In this document: one piece after another, positions 35,915 to 46,040 of the stretch
Layout: each line of letters starts with the position of its first letter
Position numbering within the stretch: position 1 is the first letter of the stretch
NCBI RefSeq assembly: GCF_932526225.1
Contig: NC_064046.1
Location: 9,759,719-9,823,718, forward strand
Length of the DNA: 64,000 nt
From: Nematostella vectensis
Lineage: Eukaryota > Cnidaria > Anthozoa > Actiniaria > Edwardsiidae
Direction: 5' to 3'
Position numbers and translations under genes: made by a program
The notes under the pieces: model-generated
Databases searched by the model: none
Seen by the model: the letters and a program-made list of their open reading frames with translations, nothing else
Told to the model about the DNA's origin: nothing

Positions 35915-35934
35915 GGTCACGTGATCACGTGACC
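35915..35934. promoter_or_regulatory. 20 bp perfect palindrome with two CACGTG E-boxes
   Basis: The sequence is GGTCACGTGATCACGTGACC, exactly self-complementary, and contains two TCACGTGA-type E-boxes. CACGTG is bound by bHLH-ZIP factors (USF, MITF/TFE family, MYC-MAX). It lies 102-121 bases upstream of the ATG of the PAN-F5/8C gene at 36,036, so a promoter role is plausible but inferred from position only. No clear TATA box was seen. Confidence 0.5.
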
Positions 35935-36035
35935 GCGGGCGTTAATCACGGCCTAGTGCTATTTCGCTGAATTTCAAGATTTATTCTTGATCTATTCCTT
36001 TGATAAATTTTCTTCGTATAGGTTTGGAAGACGGG

Positions 36036-36244
36036 ATGGAGTTGCTATTCCATTTCTTGCTAGTTCTTCTTTTGTCATGGCAACACGCCATTGCACACGA
36101 CTGCAGGAACTACATCTATTTCATGCCAGACTTCTAGCTGCATGCCCACGTCATGCAGACGAAAGTGACAACAGATCATGAGGAATGCCGGGAAAGCTGC
36201 CGCGAAAATGACGCATGTTTCTCCATCAACTTCAAGCAGAAAGA
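36036..36244 (+). CDS. PAN-F5/8C gene exon 1 (signal peptide, start of PAN)
   Basis: The ATG at 36,036 sits in ACGGGATGG. The exon encodes MELLFHFLLVLLLSWQHAIA, then HDCRNYIYF, the amber at codon 34, and the PAN core EECRESCRENDACFSINFKQ. The donor is AGA|GTAAGT at 36,245 and leaves phase 2. Confidence 0.75.
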
Positions 36245-39200
36245 GTAAGTGATAATAACGAGCTCACTACGAGGGCCTTTAACGATAGTAGGCAAGTAAG
36301 AGAAGAAATGGAATAGATTTGCTTGATGCCATCCATAATCATCCTCTTGTTTCTCTTCTTTCCTCAGATCGCGATGTGAGCTGAACAGCGCTTCACACAT
36401 GACACATCCGGGAAGGCTCAGTCCGGAAGTCAACGCATTCTACGCTTTGGTGAAACCGCCGACCAATTTCAGTAACGAGTACTGTTCGACGGGAAAGAAG
36501 TGTGTCTTGCGAGGGAAAGGAGTGGCGTACAAATGTGAAGGTGAGGATAAATCTATTTATAATCTACGTGTATAGTGACATTTGATCCTTCTGCTTCTGC
36601 TTCTGATTGTATCGAGTGTAACAAGGGTCCTAGCATGTGGTAGTGCACTGGGGGCTTTTCCCCTCCCAACCAAGAACACTAAGAACAAATACTTTCGAAA
36701 GGCATTAAATTAGTATATAATAGTAGCGGACGCACTTATCAACGTATTTGAATCCTCCGTATTAGGAGATGATGTCGTCCGTGAAAGCTATTTTTAGAAC
36801 AAGCAGTTATTTTTAGATACGCCTCTGATTGCCTAGCGCCAAAGACGCAGAAAATACCAAACACATACTGCATATAGATTTAAATACATATCACATATAT
36901 GTATGCATAAATCTACGTTTTTGCGTGTTTTATTTGGCTAGTGATGCACAGGTAACCCAATGTAGGGTTCAGCTCCCTGGTACCGCAATCAGAAAAGCAT
37001 AAGGCTGGATGATCTCTTGTGCACGCAAATCGTCGAAAGGCCATCAAGAAGGTGTCCGTACTTCGATCTGTGACCAATTCTAGGTGGACTGCTCTTGTTT
37101 TCATGCAAACAACTATGATTGTTTGTGCCTCTTTTAAGGTCTTCCTGCTTAGTCTTATCTGGATAGGTCCAAACATGTCTATTCCACTGCAGTAGAACTC
37201 AGGACTCTGTACTATGACACGAGACATCGGGATCTGTCCCATCAGTTGATCTGCTGGTCTCTTCCTTAACCTTTTGCATGTAAGACATGTCCTCGTGATA
37301 TGTTTGCAGGTGCTCCGTACTCCGATAATCCAATATGTCTTCCTCGACTCATAGATTAGGCTTTTATAGCCACAGTGTCTTCTTCGCGTGTGAAGACTTC
37401 GCAAGAGGAGTATTACAAGACCATGATTTCGGGGCAGCGCAACCGCATTTCACATATAGCTTGTGGCAGGGTTTTGGCGTCTTCTAAACGACCATGAGCT
37501 TGTAATATTCCATCTTCGTCTTCTTTTACTATTAGTCTTTTGTCCAAATTTGAAAGTCCAATTGCGTCCACTTGTACAACATCTTTTCTGACTTTTGAAG
37601 TTCTTCGACCGACAAAACTTCATCCTTCTTGTTGTTCCTGGGTTTAGCTGATCTTGTGTTCTCTACAAATCTCAGAATATAAGCGAGTGTTCTTCGAACT
37701 TTTCTAGAGGAAGAGCAATTCTTCAAGATGTGGCCGAGAATATGGTTTCGAGAACTTGATCTGATTTGTGAAGAAACTTGTCTTACTCCAGTGGAACTTT
37801 TTTCTGCTATGTCCTGTTTTAATCTCTCCTGTTTTCTGGAAGATTTTACAGGACTTCTTCGTCTAAACTGGTTTCTGTTGGTATATCCTCCATCTCTGTC
37901 ATCAAGAATTCTGGACCTTTGATCCATGTTGAGAGATTATCCGGATCGATTCCTCTTGTAAAGGTATCTGCTGGGTTCTGGTTGGATGGAACATAGCGAA
38001 AATTGCTGACATCTGCCGTTTCTTGGATTTCAGCAACTCTGGCGGAAACGAACGGTTTGAACTTTCTTGAAGGCTTTCTTATCCACGTAAGTACTGTGCG
38101 GGAGTCTACCCACAGGGTCTTCTTCCAATCTTCTATGTTGGCGCATTTCAATGCTTCTTGGCAAGTTGTGAGTGCTCTGACGAGTGATAAGTATCCCATC
38201 AGCTCGAGTCTTGGTATAGACTTTTTCTTCAAGGGGGCAACGAATGCTTTGGCCTTTGGCCATTGGTATACATGAATGCGTTCCGTCTTTCAGCTTCCAT
38301 CGCACGAAGATAACTGAACCGTATGCTTTCTCCCCTCCGTCACTGAAGCCGTGGATTTCAGGTGACCTCATTGCATCATGCGGTTTCAGTTGTCGCTGTA
38401 CTTCGTAGTCAAGAAGATGGTTCAAAGTAGCTAGATTCCTGATCCACTTTAACTGTTGCTCGTCTGGAAGGGGTTCATCTCATGGAAGGCCTATAGCCCA
38501 GAGCTCTTGTAGATCTATTCATAGTTACTGGAAGCACGAGTCCCGTTGGATCCTATAACTGTGCCGTGAATGCCAGGCATTTTCTTTTTGTCAGTTTTGT
38601 CTGTGTTTCTTTGATCTCTTCTTTTTTGAACGTGAGCAAATCGCTGTCTTTGTCCCATTTGTGTCCAAGGAAGGTGCAGTATCGTTCGCAGGACTTGTTC
38701 TTGTCAATGGTCATTAAGTTTGAATATAGCCTTTCTCCAAAATTGAATCGATCTTATTGATCACCTTCTTTGCTTGCTTGGCATCGTCTTCGCATCGTCT
38801 TCGCAGCGCGAGCCAAGGTATTTATGGCGCCTGTTGCGATATCTGGAGCTGGTTTATCACCGAAATTCAGTCGTTTGGCGGTTCTGAAGAGCTGCTTCTC
38901 CATAAGAATCTGTGAAACACACGATCTTCGGGGTGGATGAGTACTTGGTTGAACATCTTTCTGATATCACCGCAGTAGGCAACATTGTCCCATCTCCAGG
39001 TTAGCAAGATGTCAGGGATACTGTTGATATAATTTGGTCCCTTCTCTAATTAGTCGTTTAGGGACTTCCCATTTGGTCGTTCGGCAGACGCGTCAAAAAC
39101 TAGTCTTGTTTTCGTCGTTCGTTCGGGTGTGAACACTGTGGTCGATCTCTTCACTGGGGATCTCTTGAATAAATTTTTGATCCACAAGCTTGTTTATTTC

Positions 39201-42200
39201 TTCTTCGATGACTTAAAAGCACCCCTTTTTCTGGAAGGTCTTTTCTGAAAATACCATGCGTTTGTACGCAGTTTCGTAGTTGCTCTGAGGGGGTCCATTC
39301 TTACTTGTATTTTCCCATCCACCATTGTTTTTGATTCAGTGATGGTCTTTATAAACTTGTTCTCTTTCAAAACGTCGTCCGTGCAGGCACACAGTTCTGT
39401 CTGTTTTACACCGAGAAGGTCTTGCGAAATAAGATTTTTAATGTCATCAGTGACATTGATGCTTGCGACGTCGATGGATTTTACTCTTGATGGATTGTGT
39501 GAGCTGTCGAGTGGACCGATGACATACCATCCAAGAAGATTCTGTTTTGCCACGGGATCTCCGCTTTGACCTTGCCTTGTTTCTAAAACAACAAAGGCTT
39601 CGGTGAAATCTGTTCCTATGAGGAGATCGATACTTCCTCCCCCCAAATAAAGGTCACTTTGAATGTTGTTCAGATGCCGAAAAGAAGCGATTGTTTTCTG
39701 TGAAAGGGTTATTTTTAGTGTTCTGATTGTCTATGACTGAAAGTTCCGATATTTCTGAGTTTTCGTGCTTTTGCATTCCTCCAGCTAAAGTCATTGTCAG
39801 TTCTGTTTAAACTCTAGTTAAACCTAGATCGGTTCCATTTTTTGTTTGGAAATTAAAGTGGTGTTTGATCTACTGTCTAACATAGTGAGTATTTCGACTG
39901 GATTTCCATTGTTGTCTTCAATAAGTATTTTCTGAATGGGACACATAGCATTTGTACTGCAGTTTTCAGCTGCTGCATGCTGTGACGTTCAGTTCTGTGT
40001 GTCGGCTCCACCCCCTCCAGGTTATAGCTCTAGGAGTTCCTGATGGGTGCACCAAATGGTGAGGTATCTGACCCGCCAAAACGTACATTTGTTTCTCCAT
40101 CTTGGTCACCGGGGGTCCTGATGACTAGACCAGACAACACTTTGTTGTCTGGTCTAGGGGTGGCTCTGTACCACCGCTGCAGGGTCTGAAGTATGGGGGG
40201 GTCTGACCGGATCTGGGCTGTGGTCTGAGCTGGTCCATCCGAAATTTGGATCAAAGTCGTGTGGGTCCCAGGGGGGTCTGTACTATGGGTGGTTCCCATG
40301 CTATGGACTGATCTGGGTAGGTCTGATTTACCGGGGGGTCTGGGTGGGTTCTGTCCACCAGGGGTGGAGAGATTTCTTTGATAAGCGGGGCAAGCTGACA
40401 GTAGATGTCCAGACTAACATCCGAGTTGATATGGTTCATATTCAACATTCATTGCATGATATTCACTTCGCCACTGTGTTTGCTGTTGAAAAGATTCCTT
40501 TCCTCGTGAACGAATTGACGCTTCATTAAAAAGCCACGAAATCAGATTTTTTACATTTTCTGGTTATCTTTCCCTTATCATATCTCTGCCAAAATGAATA
40601 TTGTCTTTGCGGTCTAGTTTAGATAGGATTGAGACATAATGAAAGATGATTCCGCCGTTTCGTTCACCAGACAGCCGTTGTCTTCCATTTCGTTGATGAA
40701 CGTGCGGATGGTTGTGGCGTATCTTAATATGAGTTGACATCAGATCTGACATGTTTGTGATCTAAAATAACTGCCAGAAGTTCGTCCATTATTTTACGTT
40801 TATCCGAAAATTCAATATCGAGGATTGCAAAGGCAACGTCCAAAATGAATTGATGGGTAACACTTTGCGGAACCTTTGTATTTGTTCTTCCGCATCTTGA
40901 TTGTATTTGGTCATACAATGCACATCCACGTCGCATATGATCTCCTTCTTCCATCCCACATCGGGGGAGAAATATTTTCCAGTTTCCCGTCCCCTTTACT
41001 TGAAAATTTGGACAACAATTCTGTGACTGCACTTGTCACAACTTTCGCCATTCCCAGGTTTTCAGCGCCTTTTTTTCTTCGAATTTCTTTTAGAACTCAG
41101 TAAAATACTTTGTGCATTCTAAAAAGTTATGTTTCACTTGATTCCTATTTTTTTCGTTGTCTGTCAAGACTTTGTCCTTATTTTCAGGTTCAACAATCTT
41201 TCCTTCAAAAGCCTTCTAGGCTATTGTAGCTTGTTGTAGTTTAATTCCTCTATACTTTTCTTCGATTTCATTATATAAATGTTCTATGTTTGAGAGTTTG
41301 TTTCCTTGTAAAAGATGTTAAATTCTTCAAATAATTCGTTGAGTAATTTCATGGAATTATCCCGTTTAGAAATGAGAAAACTGATATCAACTTTCGGCGG
41401 CATTATTGCTTGAAAGTTCATATAAATAGATATAGAGATCTAGATATTTGATTTCAAAATTGTTCCATATTTTCCATAAACTTGATAAACTGCTCCTCGT
41501 GTAAATATTCCTTTCGTGTAAAAGTCAAATTAGACTGATCATACCTGCGGTACGGAATTACCGTAATGTCGATTCGATCCCTAGATTTAACTGAATAAAT
41601 CTCTCCACTTGTCCAATTTTGATTTCCATTTGAGGTTTTCCAACTTGATGCCTTGATTTCCCAACTTCATCCCTTGATTTGACTTCGTCGGTTTAGACTT
41701 TTTAAAAGATCTTGACTGTTTCGGATAACCAGCCATATACCACACTGATAATGCCGGAGCAAGTTTTTATTTTGTACTAGTCACTATTTGCTAGTCAACT
41801 GTTGAATAAATAAAGTAACATTGATTATTGGTCATTGCGATTATGTTTTTAAAGTACATGATATGAATCATATAAATTTTACTTACAATCTTAGTATCTT
41901 TTGCTCCGGGTACTCTTGATCAGATTTACTGACTACATAACGTCTTTGAACTAACACGCGGTTATGCTAATTCCATCTTTGAATGCTACTTAACCAATCA
42001 GGTGGCGACTGTGAAATAACATAATGCTCTCATGAATACATTTCTTTTTTTTTTTCCTTTTTCTCTACTATAATATTTATTGTAATTATTGTATGGTACA
42101 ATTGATGAAAATTATTAGAAACTTACACAGCCAGGCATAGGTTTGTTTCGTATTTCAATCCCGCTATCATAAACTCGAAAAATGAGCATACGATGTAAAG

Positions 42201-44151
42201 CACGAATTGCGCTTATTTCTTGGTCGGGGTAAAGAGATTTAAGCACGTTTTATTCAAGTTACAGTATTCTCAAGTTTCAAGCAAAATTTGCTAACTCCGA
42301 ATTTGTAATGACCTCCGAATGAACATTGACTCGTGTGAATTAAAAACAAAATTAACAAGAAGAATGATTATTTGTTAGAAGAACGTGAAAAGTAAGACGT
42401 TTTCCCAAATAGATTTGATATAATAAGAACAAATAAAAGGAACATGCTTCGTCTATAGATCCTTTGAGCAAAGTGGGGAAATCCAAAAATAATTACATCG
42501 AACGGCTTCTAACATATCTCTATGTTTACGTTTTCGCCAACATTCACATTTATAAGCAGTAAACATTTATAGTCCGGGTGTCAAACTGTGGAAAAATAGA
42601 AAATCTTATCTTCTGAGAGAAAAAAGTCTTCGTAAATAAAAAACACCGGTAAAAGTTTCTGATCGACTTCTTTCTCAAAATGTAATTTGTGCCGTTAAAA
42701 ATATATTGAACATTGCTGAAAGAGGTGAATGAATACCCTCGATCGCACATATATCCATTTTAATAAGACTATGCAAAATAATAACTTACCTCATTTGGAC
42801 ATCGGTTCAGAAATGCTGACATTAACAGAATTACCCCCAAACTAGCACTGCAACCCCACGAACGGCGGTTTTGGCGCCATGTCGCTGAGCACTTTTTTTA
42901 GCCATATTACCTCTGACCTTGAACTAAACCTTATTTTTGTTAGTTAAAAATTATTTCAAGAATATTACATATTATTAGCATTTCACTTTAAATAATTATT
43001 CAATTTTATAAATATAGTATGGAAAAAAACTTTGCGTTGCATGGACTTCTTTTAAATCCCATATATTTTCAGTCATCGTCAACCCCTATATTCATGCCAA
43101 TGTGCTTGTAATCACCAGATTGTGTGCAAAGAGCTTTGGGTATGCAATCGGGTGCTATAAGTGACTCAGCAATCACTGCATCGAGCTACCACAATGTTGA
43201 CTCTTTTCAACTGCCGCCTTCACATGGCCGCCTTAATCATGGAAGCGTCTGGGCGTCAGCATCTCAGAGCCCTGGAGAGTACATCCAAATCGACCTGGGG
43301 CGTATCACAACAGTCACCAAGGTGGCCACTCAAGGAAACTCGAATTATGACGAATGGATGACGAGCTACAAAATTGGCTACAGCACCGATCTATCCACCT
43401 GGAAACTGTACCGCGAGGGAGGACAAGAAAAGGTACGAGTCAGAGATGGATCTAACTTTTTTTTTACTAAATGGGAGCCTGGTCGCTGCAAATTATATAC
43501 AATTTTTTCTGGCCAGGAGCTAACTAGAAAACCTTGTGTTAACTTAGCTCCTGAACACCTTATAAAGAATGTTAACCCCAGTAACCGTATACTGCACTGA
43601 AGGTGTGCAAAATAAAATATACATGTATGTATGTAGGCTTGCGCCATCAGGAGTGTAACTGAGCTTCTGGAAAATTCAAAATTTAAGTAGCACTAACAGG
43701 ATGGAAATCGCAACCATACGCATCTATGTTTCTTGGTAAACTCAACAATCGGTTGTTCTAATATACATATATCGTTTGGCATCTCAAGCCCAGCCAGTCT
43801 TCCTCCCCCCCCCCCCCCCCGTAGGTCCACTACAGCTCTACTCAAGGTGGATCATGTGAAAGTACTTTCGCCATTGTATTTTAAAGGGATATTCCACAGC
43901 ATTATTTATATTTTAATGACCAGTTAGAATCGAGCCCTAGCCTTGCAACCTGAGCAATCAAGGAAGGGTCGGGTGGCTTTGGTTTGGCTGATATTTGCTA
44001 TCTATCGCAGGTGTTCCCCGGGAACACAGACGGGACCACTGTTGTCTACGGAGTGTTGCCACAGCCCATTGTTACACGTGGTATCCGGATCTTCGCGGAA
44101 ACGTTCCAGAACCGGCCTGCTTTGAGGATGGAGATCTACGGATGCATGTGA
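36036..44151 (+). CDS. Secreted PAN/Apple plus F5/8C (discoidin) protein, four exons, with in-frame amber
   Basis: Exons: 36036-36244, 36368-36540, 43119-43432, 44011-44151; total 837 bases, 278 residues. Introns are GT-AG with phases 2, 1 and 0, and every junction keeps frame. Residues 1-20 are a signal peptide (hydrophobic LLFHFLLVLLL). Residues about 23-127 form a Cys-rich PAN/Apple domain, and 129-277 an F5/8C domain that starts CVQRALGMQSGAI and ends in the typical YGC. Such secreted proteins bind carbohydrates, lipids or matrix in adhesion or immunity. Codon 34 is TAG (36135-36137) inside the PAN domain with the frame open on both sides, so the allele is null, read through, or a sequence error. 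Intron 2 (6.6 kb) holds an antisense BEL/Pao relic. A damaged paralogue lies at 55.4-57.4 kb. Confidence 0.8.
36368..36540 (+). CDS. PAN-F5/8C gene exon 2 (end of PAN)
   Basis: The acceptor is TTCCTCAG|A at 36,367/36,368 after a pyrimidine tract. The exon encodes SRCELNSASHM through CVLRGKGVAYKCE, with conserved-type Cys residues of the PAN fold. The donor is GAAG|GTGAGG at 36,541, phase 1. Confidence 0.8.
36913..37404 (-). pseudogene. pol: BEL/Pao integrase fragment
   Basis: Minus-strand frame in intron 2 of the PAN-F5/8C gene. It shows the integrase zinc-domain end (CLTCKRLRKRPADQ) and core motifs: FYCSGIDMFGPI with the first Asp, KTRAVHLELVTDRSTDTFL typical of BEL/Pao, and CFSDCGTR with the second Asp. 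After that the sequence derails, so the catalytic Glu and the C-terminal domain are missing. Upstream (37,404-37,530) the frame is broken. Confidence 0.85.
37532..38470 (-). pseudogene. pol: BEL/Pao RNase H region
   Basis: Overlapping minus-strand frames give RNase H motifs in order: IHGFSDGGEKAYGSVIFVRW (first Asp, about 38,350), SIPRLELMGYLSLVRAL (Glu, about 38,215), and LWVDSRTVLTWI (Asp, about 38,110), followed by YVPSNQNPADTFTRGI. This is the BEL/Pao style of RNase H, lying between RT and integrase. At least two frameshifts occur (near 38,240 and 37,930). Confidence 0.85.
38470..39190 (-). pseudogene. pol: BEL/Pao reverse transcriptase remnant, core deleted
   Basis: In broken minus-strand frames, the stretch about 39,010-38,890 reads WDNVAYCGDIRKMFNQVLIH and DRVFHRFLWR, the RT motif A region of BEL/Pao elements. 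The stretch about 38,700-38,540 reads CTFLGHKWDKDSD and RKCLAFTAQL, which follow the catalytic box. The YxDD segment between them is missing, so RT is dead by deletion. Confidence 0.7.
39194..39646 (-). pseudogene. pol: BEL/Pao protease to RT linker
   Basis: Minus-strand frame with IDLLIGTDF, GDPVAKQNLLGWYVIG and TDDIKNLISQDLLG. This arrangement follows the retropepsin-like domain in BEL/Pao polyproteins. The upstream protease active site is not intact. Confidence 0.75.
39650..41760 (-). pseudogene. Probable gag region of BEL/Pao relic
   Basis: Several short minus-strand frames: one from ATG 41,403 beginning MPPKVDISFLISKRDNSMKL, another 41,032-40,724 with a few Cys residues, and 40,752-40,564. 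They fit the position of gag but no zinc knuckle or defined domain is intact. The 40,040-40,400 part is G-rich, with many GGGGTCTG steps, and contains a perfect hairpin at 40,125-40,157. The right boundary and LTRs of the element were not found. Confidence 0.4.
40125..40157. repeat. Perfect 15 bp hairpin, 3 base loop
   Basis: CTAGACCAGACAACA, loop CTT, then the exact complement TGTTGTCTGGTCTAG. It lies in the G-rich part of the BEL/Pao relic; role unknown. Confidence 0.9.
41761..43118. other. Remainder of intron 2, AT-rich
   Basis: Apart from the BEL/Pao relic, this part of the intron shows no recognisable coding frame, terminal repeat or RNA gene. Confidence 0.5.
43119..43432 (+). CDS. PAN-F5/8C gene exon 3 (most of F5/8C domain)
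   Basis: The acceptor is ATCACCAG|ATTG. The exon encodes DCVQRALGMQSGAISDSAIT, then VWASASQSPGEYIQIDLGR and the WMTSYKIGYSTD strand, all standard F5/8C landmarks. The donor is AAAAG|GTACGA at 43,433, phase 0. It is nearly identical to 55,974-56,287. Confidence 0.92.
44011..44151 (+). CDS. PAN-F5/8C gene exon 4 (end of F5/8C domain)
   Basis: The acceptor is CTATCGCAG|GTG. The 47 codons include IVTRGIRIFAETF and finish MEIYGCM then TGA at 44,149-44,151. Ending one residue after the last Cys is usual for a terminal F5/8C domain. The MITE begins 63 bases downstream, so the 3' UTR probably runs into it. Confidence 0.9.
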   Translation: MFPGNTDGTTVVYGVLPQPIVTRGIRIFAETFQNRPALRMEIYGCM

Positions 44152-44213
44152 ACTACTTTCCCCCCTCCCCCCTTCTTTTATGCGCCACTATGGAAATGCT
44201 TGTAAATACTACT

Positions 44214-45193
44214 TTAAGGGTGTACTGACATTAGTGTTGCTCAGTAACGACGTTGCTACGCTGGTGGCGTTGAGCGCGCGCATACACATAACACGGAATT
44301 CGTCATTCACAAGCTTTCCTGAAGTAAAAGAAACAAAAAAATATGCGTTTCAAGTTACCCAAGATTGACTTTAAACTAATCTCAGCCTTTTCGGGTTATG
44401 ATATTTCCCATATTTTGTAAAAACGAAGATTCAGCGAAGTCAAGCCAACCTTTTTAAAGCCAAAGTGTTCAATTTTCACTACATGCGCGCGCTGCAAACA
44501 CCCGTTGCAAACGCTCGCGCACGCACTGAAAATCTTATTTCAAAGTAGCGCGCGCTGTATCAGAATTTTAAAATACTTTTTCAATTTCCATCATGACATG
44601 GCGGATATCGCTCCTTTGAAGTGTAAATACCACGAAACACTATTGGAATTTGTTTTTAAACTTCATTTCAATTTCATCATGTGAGATATCAGTGTGTCTG
44701 AGCAGGCCAAATGTGCACGCGCGGGCTTTGTTTCACTTCCGGTTCTGCGTTTTCTAAAAAAAGCTTTTTTTTTGTCGCCAAATTATTTCAAAACGCAATA
44801 TTTTTTCTGTATTCCTTTTTATTAAAATCTCCTTCATATAGTCAAGCATTGATTTAGCGTTAATCTAACAGAAACCAAAATTATATCACATAATCTCGAT
44901 TTCCGGACCTTTGAAAAATCATGAAAAAACAATTACTCAATAATTTCTAAAACGCATGCTTGGCTCAAGATTTATAAAACTTATTCAATATTTGTTTATG
45001 AGCAATTTTACTTGAAATATTTGCTTTTATCTGTATCTATGACGTCACATTATGACGTCACGGAGTGACGTCATCATAATAGTCAGCACACTTTTGTGGG
45101 TCAACTTGGCAAATATCAGACCCTTATGACTTTCTACAAGGCTTTTATGCTATATTCAATTTTCCTTAGCAACAGATGTCAGTACACCCTTAA
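44214..45193. mobile_element. MITE with TTAA target duplication and GGGTGTACTGACAT termini
   Basis: TTAA at 44,214-44,217 is followed by GGGTGTACTGACAT (44,218-44,231). The reverse complement of that 14-mer ends at 45,189 and is followed by TTAA (45,190-45,193). The similarity extends inward (GTTGCT on both sides after a 2 base shift). The 972 bp between has no transposase frame. TTAA duplications are characteristic of piggyBac and Kolobok DNA transposons, so this is a non-autonomous derivative of one of them; the terminal bases alone do not decide which. Confidence 0.8.
45040..45073. promoter_or_regulatory. Cluster of three perfect CRE palindromes
   Basis: TGACGTCA occurs at 45,040-45,047, 45,053-45,060 and 45,066-45,073, each exactly 13 bases from the last. 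TGACGTCA is the full cAMP response element bound by CREB/ATF factors. The cluster lies inside the MITE, near its right end. Confidence 0.7.
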
Positions 45194-45199
45194 GGGGGG

Positions 45200-45650
45200 T
45201 TGGCAGTAGCAGCACTTATGCATGTGAATTTCAACTCTATTTGCATGCATGTGAACCTCATATAAAGAGGATAACCGGGAGAGGGGTAGAGCCACGACTC
45301 ATTTATGTCATTATGTCATTTATGTCTTTGATATTATTGATAGTGGCTCTGATGAAAGTTTCTTATCAGGATACGGAGGAAGTCTATTATTCAGTGGTCA
45401 CATAAAAAACACGAGTTTCTTTTTTTCTAGTGTAGTCACCATTGATTGATGGTATCGATGGTATGGTATTGATATGTATTTATTGGCAAGATTTATTGTG
45501 TTGTATACAAGAGTATGTAAATCGTTTACTAAGCTATTATAATTGAATAAGCTTATTATTCTTGATTTTACCAATATTAATTATTCTTCCCCGAAAAAGT
45601 GTCTCTGATAATATATGCGACGCACTCAGGGAAGGAATTCGAAAGGATTC
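45200..45650. other. Intergenic DNA
   Basis: AT-rich; includes a short ATTTATGTCATT repeat near 45,299-45,325. No gene recognised. Confidence 0.5.
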
Positions 45651-45652
45651 AT

Positions 45653-46040
45653 TTAATGTTGGGTCCCCCAAGGAGCGGGATAAGTTGGCGCTAGAGGGTT
45701 AAGCTCGCGGGGTTCCCGCTTTAGGGCTCGCGTTACGTTATCATAGTCGACCGAAAGAGGCGCTTGGTGTTTATTGACATAGTCCTGGACGCGTTGTTTA
45801 CAATCAGAATTAGGCAAGTTTAACGTGGGGGCGGCGGGTTTTTCCGCGAGATCCAAATCGCCTAAATCTTTGTCTAAGATCTTTACTTGTGCTAGAGCGA
45901 GTTCGGCTTCCTCGTCTAGCCTCACCGACTCCAGCTTAACGGGTTCTGCCCTCCTTTTCCTCGCGAGTGCCTTCTCCTCTTCCTCGAGCATGCTTTCGGA
46001 CCTAGCTTGCATTTCTAAGAGGCGCTTTTGCATTTCAGCT
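45653..46040 (-). pseudogene. Coiled-coil gag-like fragment (C-terminal part)
   Basis: A minus-strand open frame of about 128 codons ends at 45,653. It is dominated by charged heptad-like sequence (KKAEMQKRLLEMQARSESML, EEEEKALARKRRAE), then Pro-rich NPLAPTYPAPWGTQH. It begins right after a TAG at the edge of an inserted repeat. It is probably the continuation of the minus-strand frame at 47,193-46,693. Such coiled-coil proteins are typical gag products of invertebrate LTR retrotransposons, but no definitive motif is present. Confidence 0.4.

Noticed and set aside
45336-45362. CTGATGAAAGTTTC as a possible second hammerhead core
   Set aside because: No stem II or correctly placed GAAA follows, and flanking helices do not form.
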